Origin: Andrena cerasifolii
Taxonomy: Eukaryota > Arthropoda > Insecta > Hymenoptera > Andrenidae
NCBI RefSeq assembly: GCF_050908995.1
Contig: NC_135133.1
Span: 9,466,001-9,530,000 of the forward strand
Direction of reading: 5' to 3'
Length of the DNA: 64,000 nucleotides
The position numbers and the translations under genes were made by a program. Below the pieces are notes generated by a model. That model did no database searches, was not told the origin of the DNA, and saw nothing but the letters and a program-made list of their open reading frames with translations. Shown in pieces: positions 38,501 through 51,179 of the stretch. The stretch's first letter is position 1. Each line of letters starts with the position of its first letter.

Positions 38501-41500
38501 TTTCATATTTCACGTTGGCATTGGCAAGAAAATATTGAAACACAGCATGCTAACCCAGCTGTCTCCCAAAAATCCCACAAACCTCGCAGCTTCTCCGCAT
38601 TACCCACGCTAAACAGCTTTCTCCAAGCATTTCTCCTCGCTACCGAAGTGCCGTACGTAGGTCGGAAGTGAAAAGGAAGTCGAGGGGGCGTCGAAATCCG
38701 TTTGCACCGACAGTACACGCGCAAGGCGAACGGCAGGGGGGGGAGAGGAGAGGGTAAATCGCACGGAGCGGATAAGGAGCCCCTAAATTCCTCGCGGAAT
38801 AAAATTCCGTGAGTCCGATTCCGATCGTGGAGAGAAGGCGGCGGGGGTCGCGTTATCGTCCATCTTCCGGCTGGATTACGGATTCAGGGGGTCGTGTTTC
38901 TCGTGTCAACGCGGCGGAAAGGGCGCCCAGGGCCTGTCCTTCGTCGGAGCGACACTTTATTGCCACCGTATATACGAGATTAGAGGGGACGAAATTCCGG
39001 TGCCCAGCCACGCTCGGACCTTCCCCTCCGTTATTCCTCGTACGACCTGCCTTTACAGATTCAATATGTGAACTCGATAAATTTATCGCGACCACCCCTC
39101 TTCTCTTCCCGTCCCACCCTTCTGCTGCCTGTTGTTCGCCCCTGTAGGAATCGTGCCTTCCCTTTCAAGGAATTTCCAGCTCCTCCGTTTGCTTGTACTG
39201 GGAACATCTTCTGGACCGTCGGAGTGCATGCGTTTTCAACCCCTACGCTATTCGAAATAATTGGAACCGGTTTGGTAACGCGGTTGATTACGTAAATTAG
39301 ATATTTTTTAAAACACCGAACTCGGTATCTTACGAGAGCGTGACCCCTTACATTGATACCTTAGCTGCGATAAGAAATGAAAGTATTAAAAGGAAAGCAC
39401 CTCACTGTATCCTTGGAAATTCTATGGAAACGCAGCTGGACGAAGTAAAGGGACGCACTGGAGGTTCCGAAGCCACATTCCAACGCGATTTTATTCGCGC
39501 CAATAATCGCGACGGCCTGCCCCGACACCTGTCCGTTGCCCATCGGCGGAATTCATTACAGGGACTCGATGCACAACGCCTGGTTCGACCAGCAGTCAAA
39601 CAGTAATGCGCGGATAGGAAAGCGGTGGCGGGGGCGTTAATTAGTCCGGAGGCGCCTTGTTTGCAGGTGTGATTTACCAGTCGTTGATCCAGGAACTCGG
39701 CTCTCATATTATTTAATAAACGATATTCGGAGCACTTCCGGGGATAATCCCGGGGAACAAGGGCGGGCCATGTACGCCAGTTTATGGATTTTGCTGGTAA
39801 ACGTTATGTTGCCGCGCTGCGACGCTGATTACCCCGTTCCCGAATAAATTATATCGTTATCAAGGGTTGCATTCGCGACGATTATCGTAAAATCAACCGG
39901 GACGCGGAGGCCGGTCGGGGTGCGGCGCGGCTCTGTCGATTTTATGAACTCCATTTCGTTCGTTTTCCACCGGCTCTCAAAAACTAATTACCAAAGCGGC
40001 TGTGCGAGCATAATTTATATCAGGGAACGAGAGACACTCGGTTCACTCGTGTCGAGTAGAACGCAGCCTGTCTTCCTCGTCCCCGATCGAAAGGAAGCGG
40101 AAAACTACTTTGGGGGTGCGCTGGGGTATGGCAAACCGAATTCACCCTGCTACCCCCCCGTCGCGAGTAATCGTTCCATTTATCGATCGATGGGAAAAGA
40201 GGGCGTAATACCGCGAAGCGTATTGTCGCTGGCTGGCTGCTATTCGGAATCGGATTTTCAGGGCGCGCGGGCAAAGTCGTTCGGATCGTTACGCGTTCGT
40301 CAATTGCCGCTCGTTAGAGCCCCTCCCGCCCTCGCGTGTGCCCCCGTGCCCCCATCGGCGAGCTGTTCGATTGCAGTCGATATTAACTGATTATCCGCGC
40401 GCGGCTACGTTCGATCGACGTTCCTTCTGCTCCCAGGCGATGTCAGGAGGCGAATTTCGAGGGGCCGAGAAGGGAGCGCGCGATTAATCGCGATAGAACT
40501 GTTCTGGGAGGAGCTGGTCTTCCATCCGCGCAAGGAAAAGTGATTGTCAATTCCTTCGTGGATGTAGGGAGAGAGGAGGGAACGAGTGGTTGAACGGTTT
40601 TAAATCGACACAAGTGGATATACTTTGACAATTCGATTTTATTCTGCGTTCGGGTATTGCTACATTCGGGTTTGTATAATAGATACATATTGCGGCCGCG
40701 CTGATTCCAGGAGCGGGGGATTTCCACGGCAGATGAATGTTTGCGTTCACCTCGATTCCACAAGCTCGTGAAGCACACGCAGAACCGATAATCACTCGGC
40801 GCAAGCGGCACGCATTATTTCACGCTCCCGCGAAATCGACTCTTCCATACTGTGCCGAGCGATCGCATTACGTTTAAAATTAATCTCGAGCAGCCGCAAA
40901 AGCGATCCTCCCCGGCCGAGTAATCGCTCGTCCGCAAACAAGCACGATAAACTCGCGTAATTCTCCGGGCGATTAACCTCGCTCTCTGACAGCCCGAAAA
41001 CCTGGGTCACCTGTCGACTTCCGGGGAGAGAATCCTTGAGCGCGACTCCTTTCCATCATCGGGCATCTTGACAGCCTCGGAAGCTCGGTTGCCGCCCCTT
41101 AGGGGACCTGGCTAAACTGATTTCGATCGGGTTTATAAATCGTGTTATTTCAACCCTGATGTCCGCGGAGATCGACCTACCTAAGGTTTGATGGATTCTA
41201 TTATTTTGTCGGTGCTGTCACAGCTCAGGAGACCCGTTCATCTTCTGGCTGCACAGCTGCGCTGGTTTATGCGCGCCGTCATTCGCTGGCTTATTGCTTC
41301 GCGCCCGATTTGTTCGTTTCTCCTCGCTCCGATATTGCTTGATTATTAGCAGGGTCTTCAAACACGGCGATCGACCCAGAGACGACGACAGATATCGAAG
41401 CACCCAGCGGGACACTTGCCAAGGGAGGCCAAAGGGCGAGAGGGGTCAGGGCACCGGCAATCAGGTGCGTTAATGCCAATCAATTATGTGCTGGATACCT

Positions 41501-42039
41501 CGTGTATCCTGCCTCCCTTTCAACCCCCTCCCGGTTCCTTCGTTTGGGGAGGCTGATCCTCGCTGATACGCCCCCCCCTCGTATGGGGTGGATATATTAG
41601 TTATCGATCTATTGGCTGGATCTCTCGACTTGATATTTGCTGGATTGGTTCTGGGGCCCTTCTGCGTCAGCGGTCAACATTGCTGCGGATCGGTAATTTA
41701 ATGCCATCGGAGTACACTGTTAGCTGTTCCTTAGAAGTTTTTGGTAGGTAGGAGCGTAGGCATGCTTCTGTAACACTGATTAGCGCGAGGGTGAAGGGGA
41801 TGCTGTCTTAAATAATTTTATGTCTATTTGGGGGCTTGTAAAGTTCGAGGGAAGTAACGTTAAGCTTGCGAAGGGTGAGTATTGTTAAGCTGCAGCGAAG
41901 TAAGTACTTTATTTCAAATGTATTCGAAACATTTATTTTGTATATCCTATCCATTCTTTTCATACATGCCATCATTTTCACTTTCCTTATATTTCGCCTA
42001 AATTCCTGTCACATGTTTTAAAAAAGTTGAAAACCGATA

Positions 42040-42186
42040 TTTCACACAACACACATCACAGTATCACACTTCACAACATAACACTCCTCAAATTCACACA
42101 TCACACATTTAAGTATTACACTTCACAACATAACACTTCACACTTTACAACATCACACTACACAACAGCACACATCACACTACTTA
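42040..42186. repeat. degenerate CA-rich minisatellite
   Basis: ACACTTCACAACATAACACT-type words recur (ATCACAC, TTCACAAC, ATAACAC) with a loose period near 10-15 bases over about 145 bases. It lies some 240 bases before the large satellite array and does not share its unit. Confidence 0.75.
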
Positions 42187-42261
42187 TATATTGCTCTAAT
42201 CTTAAGAACCACTTATTCGCCTTATGATCATGCAGAATGTGGTAAGTATTCAGGTAAGAGC

Positions 42262-42427
42262 GCCTAGCGAAAACGCAACAAAGTTGCAAAGGACAAAATT
42301 TTTTCAACATTGTTGCAAATGAAATTGGGGTGTTCCAGAAATAAAATCCCGCTTTGCAACTTTGTGCGTTCTCGCGAGAAGCCAAATTTTGGTTTGCAAC
42401 TTTGTTGCAGGTGCTAGGATCGTGTTG
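42262..42427. repeat. left flank of the satellite with repeated TTTGCAACTTTG words
   Basis: ACGCAACAAAGTTGCAAAGG near 42272 is the near reverse complement of GGTTTGCAACTTTGTTGCAG near 42392, and CTTTGCAACTTTGTGCG appears a third time at about 42352. The block abuts the first, diverged satellite unit and is absent from the array itself. It may be an older insertion or the original single-copy flank. Confidence 0.5.
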
Positions 42428-45400
42428 AAGCAGAAGTTTCGCTGAATTTTAGGATACCTTCTTGCGGCCTCATGTTCTCCTGATACCTGGGCCAAAATCT
42501 GGCAAAAATTTTCAGAATGCACAAAATTGGGCTTTGTAACAGGAGAACATGATGTCAAAAGAGGTGGCACTAAGTAATGTCTCCGGAGAGAGAATCGAGG
42601 ATGCCTTCGCAGCTGAAATTCAGAATACCTCTTTTCGCTTCATGTTCTCCTGATACCTGGGCCAAAATCTGGCAAAAATTTTCAGAATGCACAAAATTGG
42701 GCTTCGTAACAGGATAACATGACTTCGAAGAAGGTGGCGCAAAGTAATGTCTCCGGAGAGCGAATCGAAGACGCAGAACTATTCGAAGCAGAAGTTTCGC
42801 TGAAATTCAGAATACCTCTTTTCGCTTCATGTTCTCCTGATACCTGGGCCAAAATCTGGCAAAAATTTTCAGAATGCACAAAATTGGGCTTTGTAACAGG
42901 AGAACATGACTTCGAAGGAGGTGGCGCAAAGTAATGTCTCCGGAGAGCGAATCGAAGACGCAGAACTATTCGAAGCAGAAGTTTCGCTGAAATTCAGAAT
43001 ACCTCTTTTCGCTTCATGTTCTCCTGATACCTGGGCCAAAATCTGGCAAAAATTTTCAGAATGCACAAAATTGGGCTTTGTAACAGGAGAACATGATGTC
43101 AAAAGAGGTGGCACTAAGTAATGTCTCCGGAGAGAGAATCGAGGATGCCTTCGCAGCTGAAATTCAGAATACCTCTTTTCGCTTCATGTTCTCCTGATAC
43201 CTGGGCCAAAATCTGGCAAAAATTTTCAGAATGCACAAAATTGGGCTTCGTAACAGGATAACATGACTTCGAAGAAGGTGGCGCAAAGTAATGTCTCCGG
43301 AGAGCGAATCGAAGACGCAGAACTATTCGAAGCAGAAGTTTCGCTGAAATTCAGAATACCTCTTTTCGCTTCATGTTCTCCTGATACCTGGGCCAAAATC
43401 TGGCAAAAATTTTCAGAATGCACAAAATTGGGCTTTGTAACAGGAGAACATGACTTCGAAGGAGGTGGCGCAAAGTAATGTCTCCGGAGAGCGAATCGAA
43501 GACGCAGAACTATTCGAAGCAGAAGTTTCGCTGAAATTCAGAATACCTCTTTTCGCTTCATGTTCTCCTGATACCTGGGCCAAAATCTGGCAAAAATTTT
43601 CAGAATGCACAAAATTGGGCTTTGTAACAGGAGAACATGACTTCGAAGGAGGTGGCGCAAAGTAATGTCTCCGGAGAGCGAATCGAAGACGCAGAACTAT
43701 TCGAAGCAGAAGTTTCGCTGAAATTCAGAATACCTCTTTTCGCTTCATGTTCTCCTGATACCTGGGCCAAAATCTGGCAAAAATTTTCAGAATGCACAAA
43801 ATTGGGCTTTGTAACAGGAGAACATGACTTCGAAGGAGGTGGCGCAAAGTAATGTCTCCGGAGAGCGAATCGAAGACGCAGAACTATTCGAAGCAGAAGT
43901 TTCGCTGAAATTCAGAATACCTCTTTTCGCTTCATGTTCTCCTGATACCTGGGCCAAAATCTGGCAAAAATTTTCAGAATGCACAAAATTGGGCTTTGTA
44001 ACAGGAGAACATGACTACGAAGGAGGTGGCGCAAAGTAATGTCTCCGGAGAGCGAATCGAAGACGCAGAACTATTCGAAGCAGAAGTTTCGCTGAAATTC
44101 AGAATACCTCTTTTCGCTTCATGTTCTCCTGATACCTGGGCCAAAATCTGGCAAAAATTTTCAGAATGCACAAAATTGGGCTTTGTAACAGGAGAACATG
44201 ACTTCGAAGGAGGTGGCGCAAAGTAATGTCTCCGGAGAGCGAATCGAAGACGCAGAACTATTCGAAGCAGAAGTTTCGCTGAAATTCAGAATACCTCTTT
44301 TCGCTTCATGTTCTCCTGATACCTGGGCCAAAATCTGGCAAAAATTTTCAGAATGCACAAAATTGGGCTTTGTAGCAGGAGAACATGACTACGAAGGAGG
44401 TGGCGCAAAGTAATGTCTCCGGAGAGCGAATCGAAGACGCAGAACTATTCGAAGCAGAAGTTTCGCTGAAATTCAGAATACCTCTTTTCGCTTCATGTTC
44501 TCCTGATACCTGGGCCAAAATCTGGCAAAAATTTTCAGAATGCACAAAATTGGGCTTTGTAACAGGAGAACATGACTTCGAAGGAGGTGGCGCAAAGTAA
44601 TGTCTCCGGAGAGCGAATCGAAGACGCAGAACTATTCGAAGCAGAAGTTTCGCTGAAATTCAGAATACCTCTTTTCGCTTCATGTTCTCCTGATACCTGG
44701 GCCAAAATCTGGCAAAAATTTTCAGAATGCACAAAATTGGGCTTTGTAACAGGAGAACATGACTTCGAAGGAGGTGGCGCAAAGTAATGTCTCCGGAGAG
44801 CGAATCGAAGACGCAGAACTATTCGAAGCAGAAGTTTCGCTGAAATTCAGAATACCTCTTTTCGCTTCATGTTCTCCTGATACCTGGGCCAAAATCTGGC
44901 AAAAATTTTCAGAATGCACAAAATTGGGCTTTGTAACAGGAGAACATGACTACGAAGGAGGTGGCGCAAAGTAATGTCTCCGGAGAGCGAATCGAAGACG
45001 CAGAACTATTCGAAGCAGAAGTTTCGCTGAAATTCAGAATACCTCTTTTCGCTTCATGTTCTCCTGATACCTGGGCCAAAATCTGGCAAAAATTTTCAGA
45101 ATGCACAAAATTGGGCTTTGTAACAGGAGAACATGACTTCGAAGGAGGTGGCGCAAAGTAATGTCTCCGGAGAGCGAATCGAAGACGCAGAACTATTCGA
45201 AGCAGAAGTTTCGCTGAAATTCAGAATACCTCTTTTCGCTTCATGTTCTCCTGATACCTGGGCCAAAATCTGGCAAAAATTTTCAGAATGCACAAAATTG
45301 GGCTTTGTAGCAGGAGAACATGACTACGAAGGAGGTGGCGCAAAGTAATGTCTCCGGAGAGCGAATCGAAGACGCAGAACTATTCGAAGCAGAAGTTTCG

Positions 45401-48400
45401 CTGAAATTCAGAATACCTCTTTTCGCTTCATGTTCTCCTGATACCTGGGCCAAAATCTGGCAAAAATTTTCAGAATGCACAAAATTGGGCTTTGTAACAG
45501 GAGAACATGACTACGAAGGAGGTGGCGCAAAGTAATGTCTCCGGAGAGCGAATCGAAGACGCAGAACTATTCGAAGCAGAAGTTTCGCTGAAATTCAGAA
45601 TACCTCTTTTCGCTTCATGTTTTCCTGATACCTGGGCCAAAATCTGGCAAAAATTTTCAGAATGCACAAAATTGGGCTTTGTAACAGGAGAACATGACTT
45701 CGAAGGAGGTGGCGCAAAGTAATGTCTCCGGAGAGCGAATCGAAGACGCAGAACTATTCGAAGCAGAAGTTTCGCTGAAATTCAGAATACCTCTTTTCGC
45801 TTCATGTTCTCCTGATACCTGGGCCAAAATCTGGCAAAAATTTTCAGAATGCACAAAATTGGGCTTTGTAGCAGGAGAACATGACTACGAAGGAGGTGGC
45901 GCAAAGTAATGTCTCCGGAGAGCGAATCGAAGACGCAGAACTATTCGAAGCAGAAGTTTCGCTGAAATTCAGAATACCTCTTTTCGCTTCATGTTCTCCT
46001 GATACCTGGGCCAAAATCTGGCAAAAATTTTCAGAATGCACAAAATTGGGCTTTGTAACAGGAGAACATGATGTCAAAAGAGGTGGCACTAAGTAATGTC
46101 TCCGGAGAGAGAATCGAGGATGCCTTCGCAGCTGAAATTCAGAATACCTCTTTTCGCTTCATGTTCTCCTGATACCTGGGCCAAAATCTGGCAAAAATTT
46201 TCAGAATGCACAAAATTGGGCTTTGTAACAGGAGAACATGACTTCGAAGGAGGTGGCGCAAAGTAATGTCTCCGGAGAGCGAATCGAAGACGCAGAACTA
46301 TTCGAAGCAGAAGTTTCGCTGAAATTCAGAATACCTCTTTTCGCTTCATGTTCTCCTGATACCTGGGCCAAAATCTGGCAAAAATTTTCAGAATGCACAA
46401 AATTGGGCTTTGTAACAGGAGAACATGACTTCGAAGGAGGAGGCGCAAAGTAATGTCTCCGGAGAGCGAATCGAAGACGCAGAACTATTCGAAGCAGAAG
46501 TTTCGCTGAAATTCAGAATACCTCTTTTCGCTTCATGTTCTCCTGATACCTGGGCCAAAATCTGGCAAAAATTTTCAGAATGCACAAAATTGGGCTTTGT
46601 AACAGGAGAACATGACTTCGAAGGAGGTGGCGCAAAGTAATGTCTCCGGAGAGCGAATCGAAGACGCAGAACTATTCGAAGCAGAAGTTTCGCTGAAATT
46701 CAGAATACCTCTTTTCGCTTCATGTTCTCCTGATACCTGGGCCAAAATCTGGCAAAAATTTTCAGAATGCACAAAATTGGGCTTTGTAACAGGAGAACAT
46801 GACTTCGAAGGAGGTGGCGCAAAGTAATGTCTCCGGAGAGCGAATCGAAGACGCAGAACTATTCGAAGCAGAAGTTTCGCTGAAATTCAGAATACCTCTT
46901 TTCGCTTCATGTTTTCCTGATACCTGGGCCAAAATCTGGCAAAAATTTTCAGAATGCACAAAATTGGGCTTTGTAACAGGAGAACATGACTTCGAAGGAG
47001 GTGGCGCAAAGTAATGTCTCCGGAGAGCGAATCGAAGACGCAGAACTATTCGAAGCAGAAGTTTCGCTGAAATTCAGAATACCTCTTTTCGCTTCATGTT
47101 CTCCTGATACCTGGGCCAAAATCTGGCAAAAATTTTCAGAATGCACAAAATTGGGCTTTGTAGCAGGAGAACATGACTACGAAGGAGGTGGCGCAAAGTA
47201 ATGTCTCCGGAGAGCGAATCGAAGACGCAGAACTATTCGAAGCAGAAGTTTCGCTGAAATTCAGAATACCTCTTTTCGCTTCATGTTCTCCTGATACCTG
47301 GGCCAAAATCTGGCAAAAATTTTCAGAATGCACAAAATTGGGCTTTGTAACAGGAGAACATGATGTCAAAAGAGGTGGCACTAAGTAATGTCTCCGGAGA
47401 GAGAATCGAGGATGCCTTCGCAGCTGAAATTCAGAATACCTCTTTTCGCTTCATGTTCTCCTGATACCTGGGCCAAAATCTGGCAAAAATTTTCAGAATG
47501 CACAAAATTGGGCTTTGTAACAGGAGAACATGACTTCGAAGGAGGTGGCGCAAAGTAATGTCTCCGGAGAGCGAATCGAAGACGCAGAACTATTCGAAGC
47601 AGAAGTTTCGCTGAAATTCAGAATACCTCTTTTCGCTTCATGTTCTCCTGATACCTGGGCCAAAATCTGGCAAAAATTTTCAGAATGCACAAAATTGGGC
47701 TTTGTAACAGGAGAACATGACTTCGAAGGAGGAGGCGCAAAGTAATGTCTCCGGAGAGCGAATCGAAGACGCAGAACTATTCGAAGCAGAAGTTTCGCTG
47801 AAATTCAGAATACCTCTTTTCGCTTCATGTTCTCCTGATACCTGGGCCAAAATCTGGCAAAAATTTTCAGAATGCACAAAATTGGGCTTTGTAACAGGAG
47901 AACATGACTTCGAAGGAGGAGGCGCAAAGTAATGTCTCCGGAGAGCGAATCGAAGACGCAGAACTATTCGAAGCAGAAGTTTCGCTGAAATTCAGAATAC
48001 CTCTTTTCGCTTCATGTTCTCCTGATACCTGGGCCAAAATCTGGCAAAAATTTTCAGAATGCACAAAATTGGGCTTTGTAACAGGAGAACATGACTTCGA
48101 AGGAGGTGGCGCAAAGTAATGTCTCCGGAGAGCGAATCGAAGACGCAGAACTATTCAAAGCAGAAGTTTCGCTGAAATTCAGAATACCTCTTTTCGCTTC
48201 ATGTTCTCCTGATACCTGGGCCAAAATCTGGCAAAAATTTTCAGAATGCACAAAATTGGGCTTTGTAACAGGAGAACATGACTTCGAAGGAGGTGGCGCA
48301 AAGTAATGTCTCCGGAGAGCGAATCGAAGACGCAGAACTATTCGAAGCAGAAGTTTCGCTGAAATTCAGAATACCTCTTTTCGCTTCATGTTCTCCTGAT

Positions 48401-49035
48401 ACCTGGGCCAAAATCTGGCAAAAATTTTCAGAATGCACAAAATTGGGCTTTGTAACAGGAGAACATGACTTCGAAGGAGGTGGCGCAAAGTAATGTCTCC
48501 GGAGAGCGAATCGAAGACGCAGAACTATTCGAAGCAGAAGTTTCGCTGAAATTCAGAATACCTCTTTTCGCTTCATGTTCTCCTGATACCTGGGCCAAAA
48601 TCTGGCAAAAATTTTCAGAATGCACAAAATTGGGCTTTGTAACAGGAGAACATGACTTCGAAGGAGGTGGCGCAAAGTAATGTCTCCGGAGAGAGAATCG
48701 AAGACGCAGAACTATTCGAAGCAGAAGTTTCGCTGAAATTCAGAATACCTCTTTTCGCTTCATGTTCTCCTGATACCTGGGCCAAAATCTGGCAAAAATT
48801 TTCAGAATGCACAAAATTGGGCTATGTACTAGGAGAACATGATGTCGAAAGAGGTGGCACTAAGTAACGTCTTCGGAGAGAGAATCAAGGATGCCTTCGA
48901 AGCTGAAATTCAGAATACCTCCTTTCGCTTCATGTTCTCCTGATACCTGGGCCAAAATCTGGCAAAGATTTTCAGAATGCACCAAATTGGGCTTTGTAAC
49001 AGGAGAACATGACTTCGAAGGAGGTGGCGCAAAGA
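42428..49035. repeat. satellite array, 187-bp unit with 170-bp variant units
   Basis: About 35 complete tandem units plus partial edge units. Thirty units start ATGACTTCGAAGGAGGTGGC (or ATGACTACGAAGG) and are 187 bp; five start ATGATGTC(A/G)AAAGAGGTGG and are 170 bp, at 42549, 43093, 46068, 47360 and 48839. The order is V S S V S15 V S6 V S7 V partial (V = 170, S = 187). Units are nearly identical in the middle and diverge at the edges (42428-42548 and 48839-49035). Each unit carries CATGTTCTCCTG and its exact reverse complement CAGGAGAACATG 57 bases apart, and the 10-base palindrome TCTCCGGAGA. Open frames of 65-71 codons occur on both strands in every unit, but 187 is not a multiple of three, so no frame runs through the array and I do not call them genes. 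The array sits in a syntrophin intron. Confidence 0.97.
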
Positions 49036-50044
49036 AGAAGCTGCGGGGCCGAACTTCGGGGTTTTGTGGGAAAAGGAAATGTATAGGAATGGAATATGAA
49101 TAGTGTTTGAAATAAAACGATAAAACAATTGAATTTGGTTTACAGCTTTTTATTCTCCTTCAAAGAACCTCATCCTACATAATAAATTACATCGACCCAT
49201 CGATCACAGATATCATATTCCCTTAAGTCCATGCCCACTGTTACCACCCAGCCGCAACTCCTGCATAATGCACCAACCCCGCATTAGTAGTACACTGCAC
49301 GTAGCACCAAAAAACAACGACGTGGGAGTGCTGCGAGAGCAGGAAAAATCAGTCGCGAGCGATCGCTCATCTGCAAGCGAACGCCGCCGTGCGATCTTTA
49401 TCAATCCTCCTATCGATTACGCCCCATCGATTCCACAAACTCTGCAAAAGAACCCCGGGCTGGTTAACATAATTCCCCGGCGTGCCGGTGCTTTCTCGAA
49501 ATAATTTCGCGCGGCGATCAATCTTGAGCGGCGTTGCTTATCGCGGAACGGCACGAAGCTCTCGCACCGTGGTACCGCTCGCGTATAATTCAAGCCGCGT
49601 CTGGAATGCATTCGAAAGGAACGTCGACCGGGACACGGTGGAAAAAAAAGCTCGGAGGGCGGAAGCGGGAGGGAGAGCTATTCCTCTCTCGCCCCCGCAA
49701 TGCAAACAGTGGCGGCCACTCGATCGGTTCGTTTCCTCCATCTGGAAGGAGCCTGTAGAGCAGCGCGGAGTCTGAGGGTACAAATCGTCGTGGTTTGTCG
49801 TCTCGCGGGAAAACGCGACGAAAGCCCGTAATTAACGATCCCCGATCGTTCCGGATAATTAAGCCGCGACTTGCCGACAATTAGTCGCCTCGCGTACAGA
49901 CTTCCCCCCCGGTGCCGCTCGCCCGCCAATTACCATTTACCTCCCCCTTCGGAGGGACCTGGGGGGAGGTGGCTCGATCGTAGCGAACGGTTCCCTCGTT
50001 CGGCCGGCTAGAAACGGAGGGGTAGAGAAAAAAAGGAAGCATTC

Positions 50045-50062
50045 AGAGAGAGAGAGAGAGAG
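50045..50062. repeat. (AG)n microsatellite
   Basis: Nine AG dinucleotides in a row in intron sequence. Confidence 0.95.
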
Positions 50063-51179
50063 GCTGATTTGTGGCGGGCAAAATTTTCTCCTCCCGGGAT
50101 GCTAAGATCGCTTCCGCCCACGCGGAGCAAGTTTTATCTTCCGTGACTTTTCGCGGTCTTACACCTCGGTTACTTCTTCTTTTATGGCACTTCTTCTTCT
50201 TTTCTATCTGCGCTCGGATTGCTGTAAATTCCGTCCCGTTCCCCGGGGCTATTTCGAGGCTATTCGGAACGGAGGGATGCTGGATGCTCGGATTCCGCGT
50301 TCCGCGCTTGTCTCTCCTCGTTCCTCGATCATTTTTTCAAAGAACTCGGGGATAAGTGAAAGGATGGAGGACCTGTATCACGATCCGCAACTGTATTCGT
50401 CCAAGCTGGAGTTCCATTTAACCCAAGCGCTACGTAATTATACACCGGCGTTCTTTTCACAGACACCTGGTGTGATTTTTCTAAAACAAAAAAGAAAATG
50501 CATCTTGGCGTATCGTCCGAACGCTTTCACGCGTACAAGCCCCGCGGTTAAGAATCGCTCGCGAACCACTCGATATTGCGTTCCGAGACGCTTCCGTCGA
50601 CGGTTTCGGGATCGTCGCAAATTGCCGGCGTGCACATGCGGGCTGCGACAGTCGAGAGGGCCGCGTCACTCTCCATCAGAGCGAGACTGCTCGGGAAAGA
50701 GCAGTCTCAGCCTATCCGATTCTAGGACGAGAGGAAACGCTCGAGAGCCCCCAGACGCGAGCTTCCATTCCGCTGCCTCTCGTGCCCTCCTTCGTCATCT
50801 CTCCCTTAAACTCCGCTCTTTTCAATATTTCTCCGCCTGTTTCCTGGAATTACTTTCCCGCGATCTCTCCTATCATCCCCCTCGCCTTCTTCCAGCCCCT
50901 TCACAGGCCCGACAGTTTTTTCCCTACCCACCTTCTTACCCCCTCCATCGCGGGGCCGTTTCTATTTCCCCCGCTGGATCGCCGTCGTTGTATCTGCGGA
51001 ACCATCTTCTCGAACGTCGTTGACTGTAATTTCCTCTCTTGATTCTTCTTCGCGTTTTACCGCCCCCGATGTTCAGTTCCGTGCTCCTCTCGGGTGTTGT
51101 CTTTTATCTTTAAACGCTTCCCTATGTTTTGCCTACTACGAAACGAAGCGCCCAGTGTCTACGAGAAGCGATCACGTAC

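Larger units (their letters stand above)
18678..51179 (-). other. 32.5-kb syntrophin intron
   Basis: This intron separates the end of PH1 from the start of PH2. The donor GTACGT is at 51179-51174 and the acceptor CGACAG at 18683-18678, minus strand. It contains the foldback element at 18782-19532, the TTAA element at 27065-27772, the element at 31621-32542, the satellite array at 42428-49035 and several simple repeats. Elsewhere it is GC- and CpG-rich sequence in which I see no exon with recognisable protein similarity on either strand. A nested small gene or non-coding RNA cannot be excluded by eye. Confidence 0.85.

Noticed and set aside
41096..41115. TTAGGGGACCTGG as a single end of the TTAA family 2
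   Set aside because: No partner end and an imperfect TTAA; too short to call.
42719..42740. CENP-B box-like sequence in the satellite (CTTCGAAGGAGGTGGCG)
   Set aside because: Only about 7 of 9 core positions fit and the essential CGGG part is broken; a centromere role is not supported.
42719..48867. Repeated 65-71 codon open frames on both strands as a tandem gene family
   Set aside because: They are read from the satellite unit; each frame overlaps into the next unit, and 187 bp shifts the frame. There are no recognised domains, and both strands are open equally.
50184..51023. 279-codon plus-strand open frame
   Set aside because: Composition is that of GC/pyrimidine-rich intron DNA with many Ser/Arg/Pro/Phe, no motif is recognised, and it lies in the intron just beside a real minus-strand exon.
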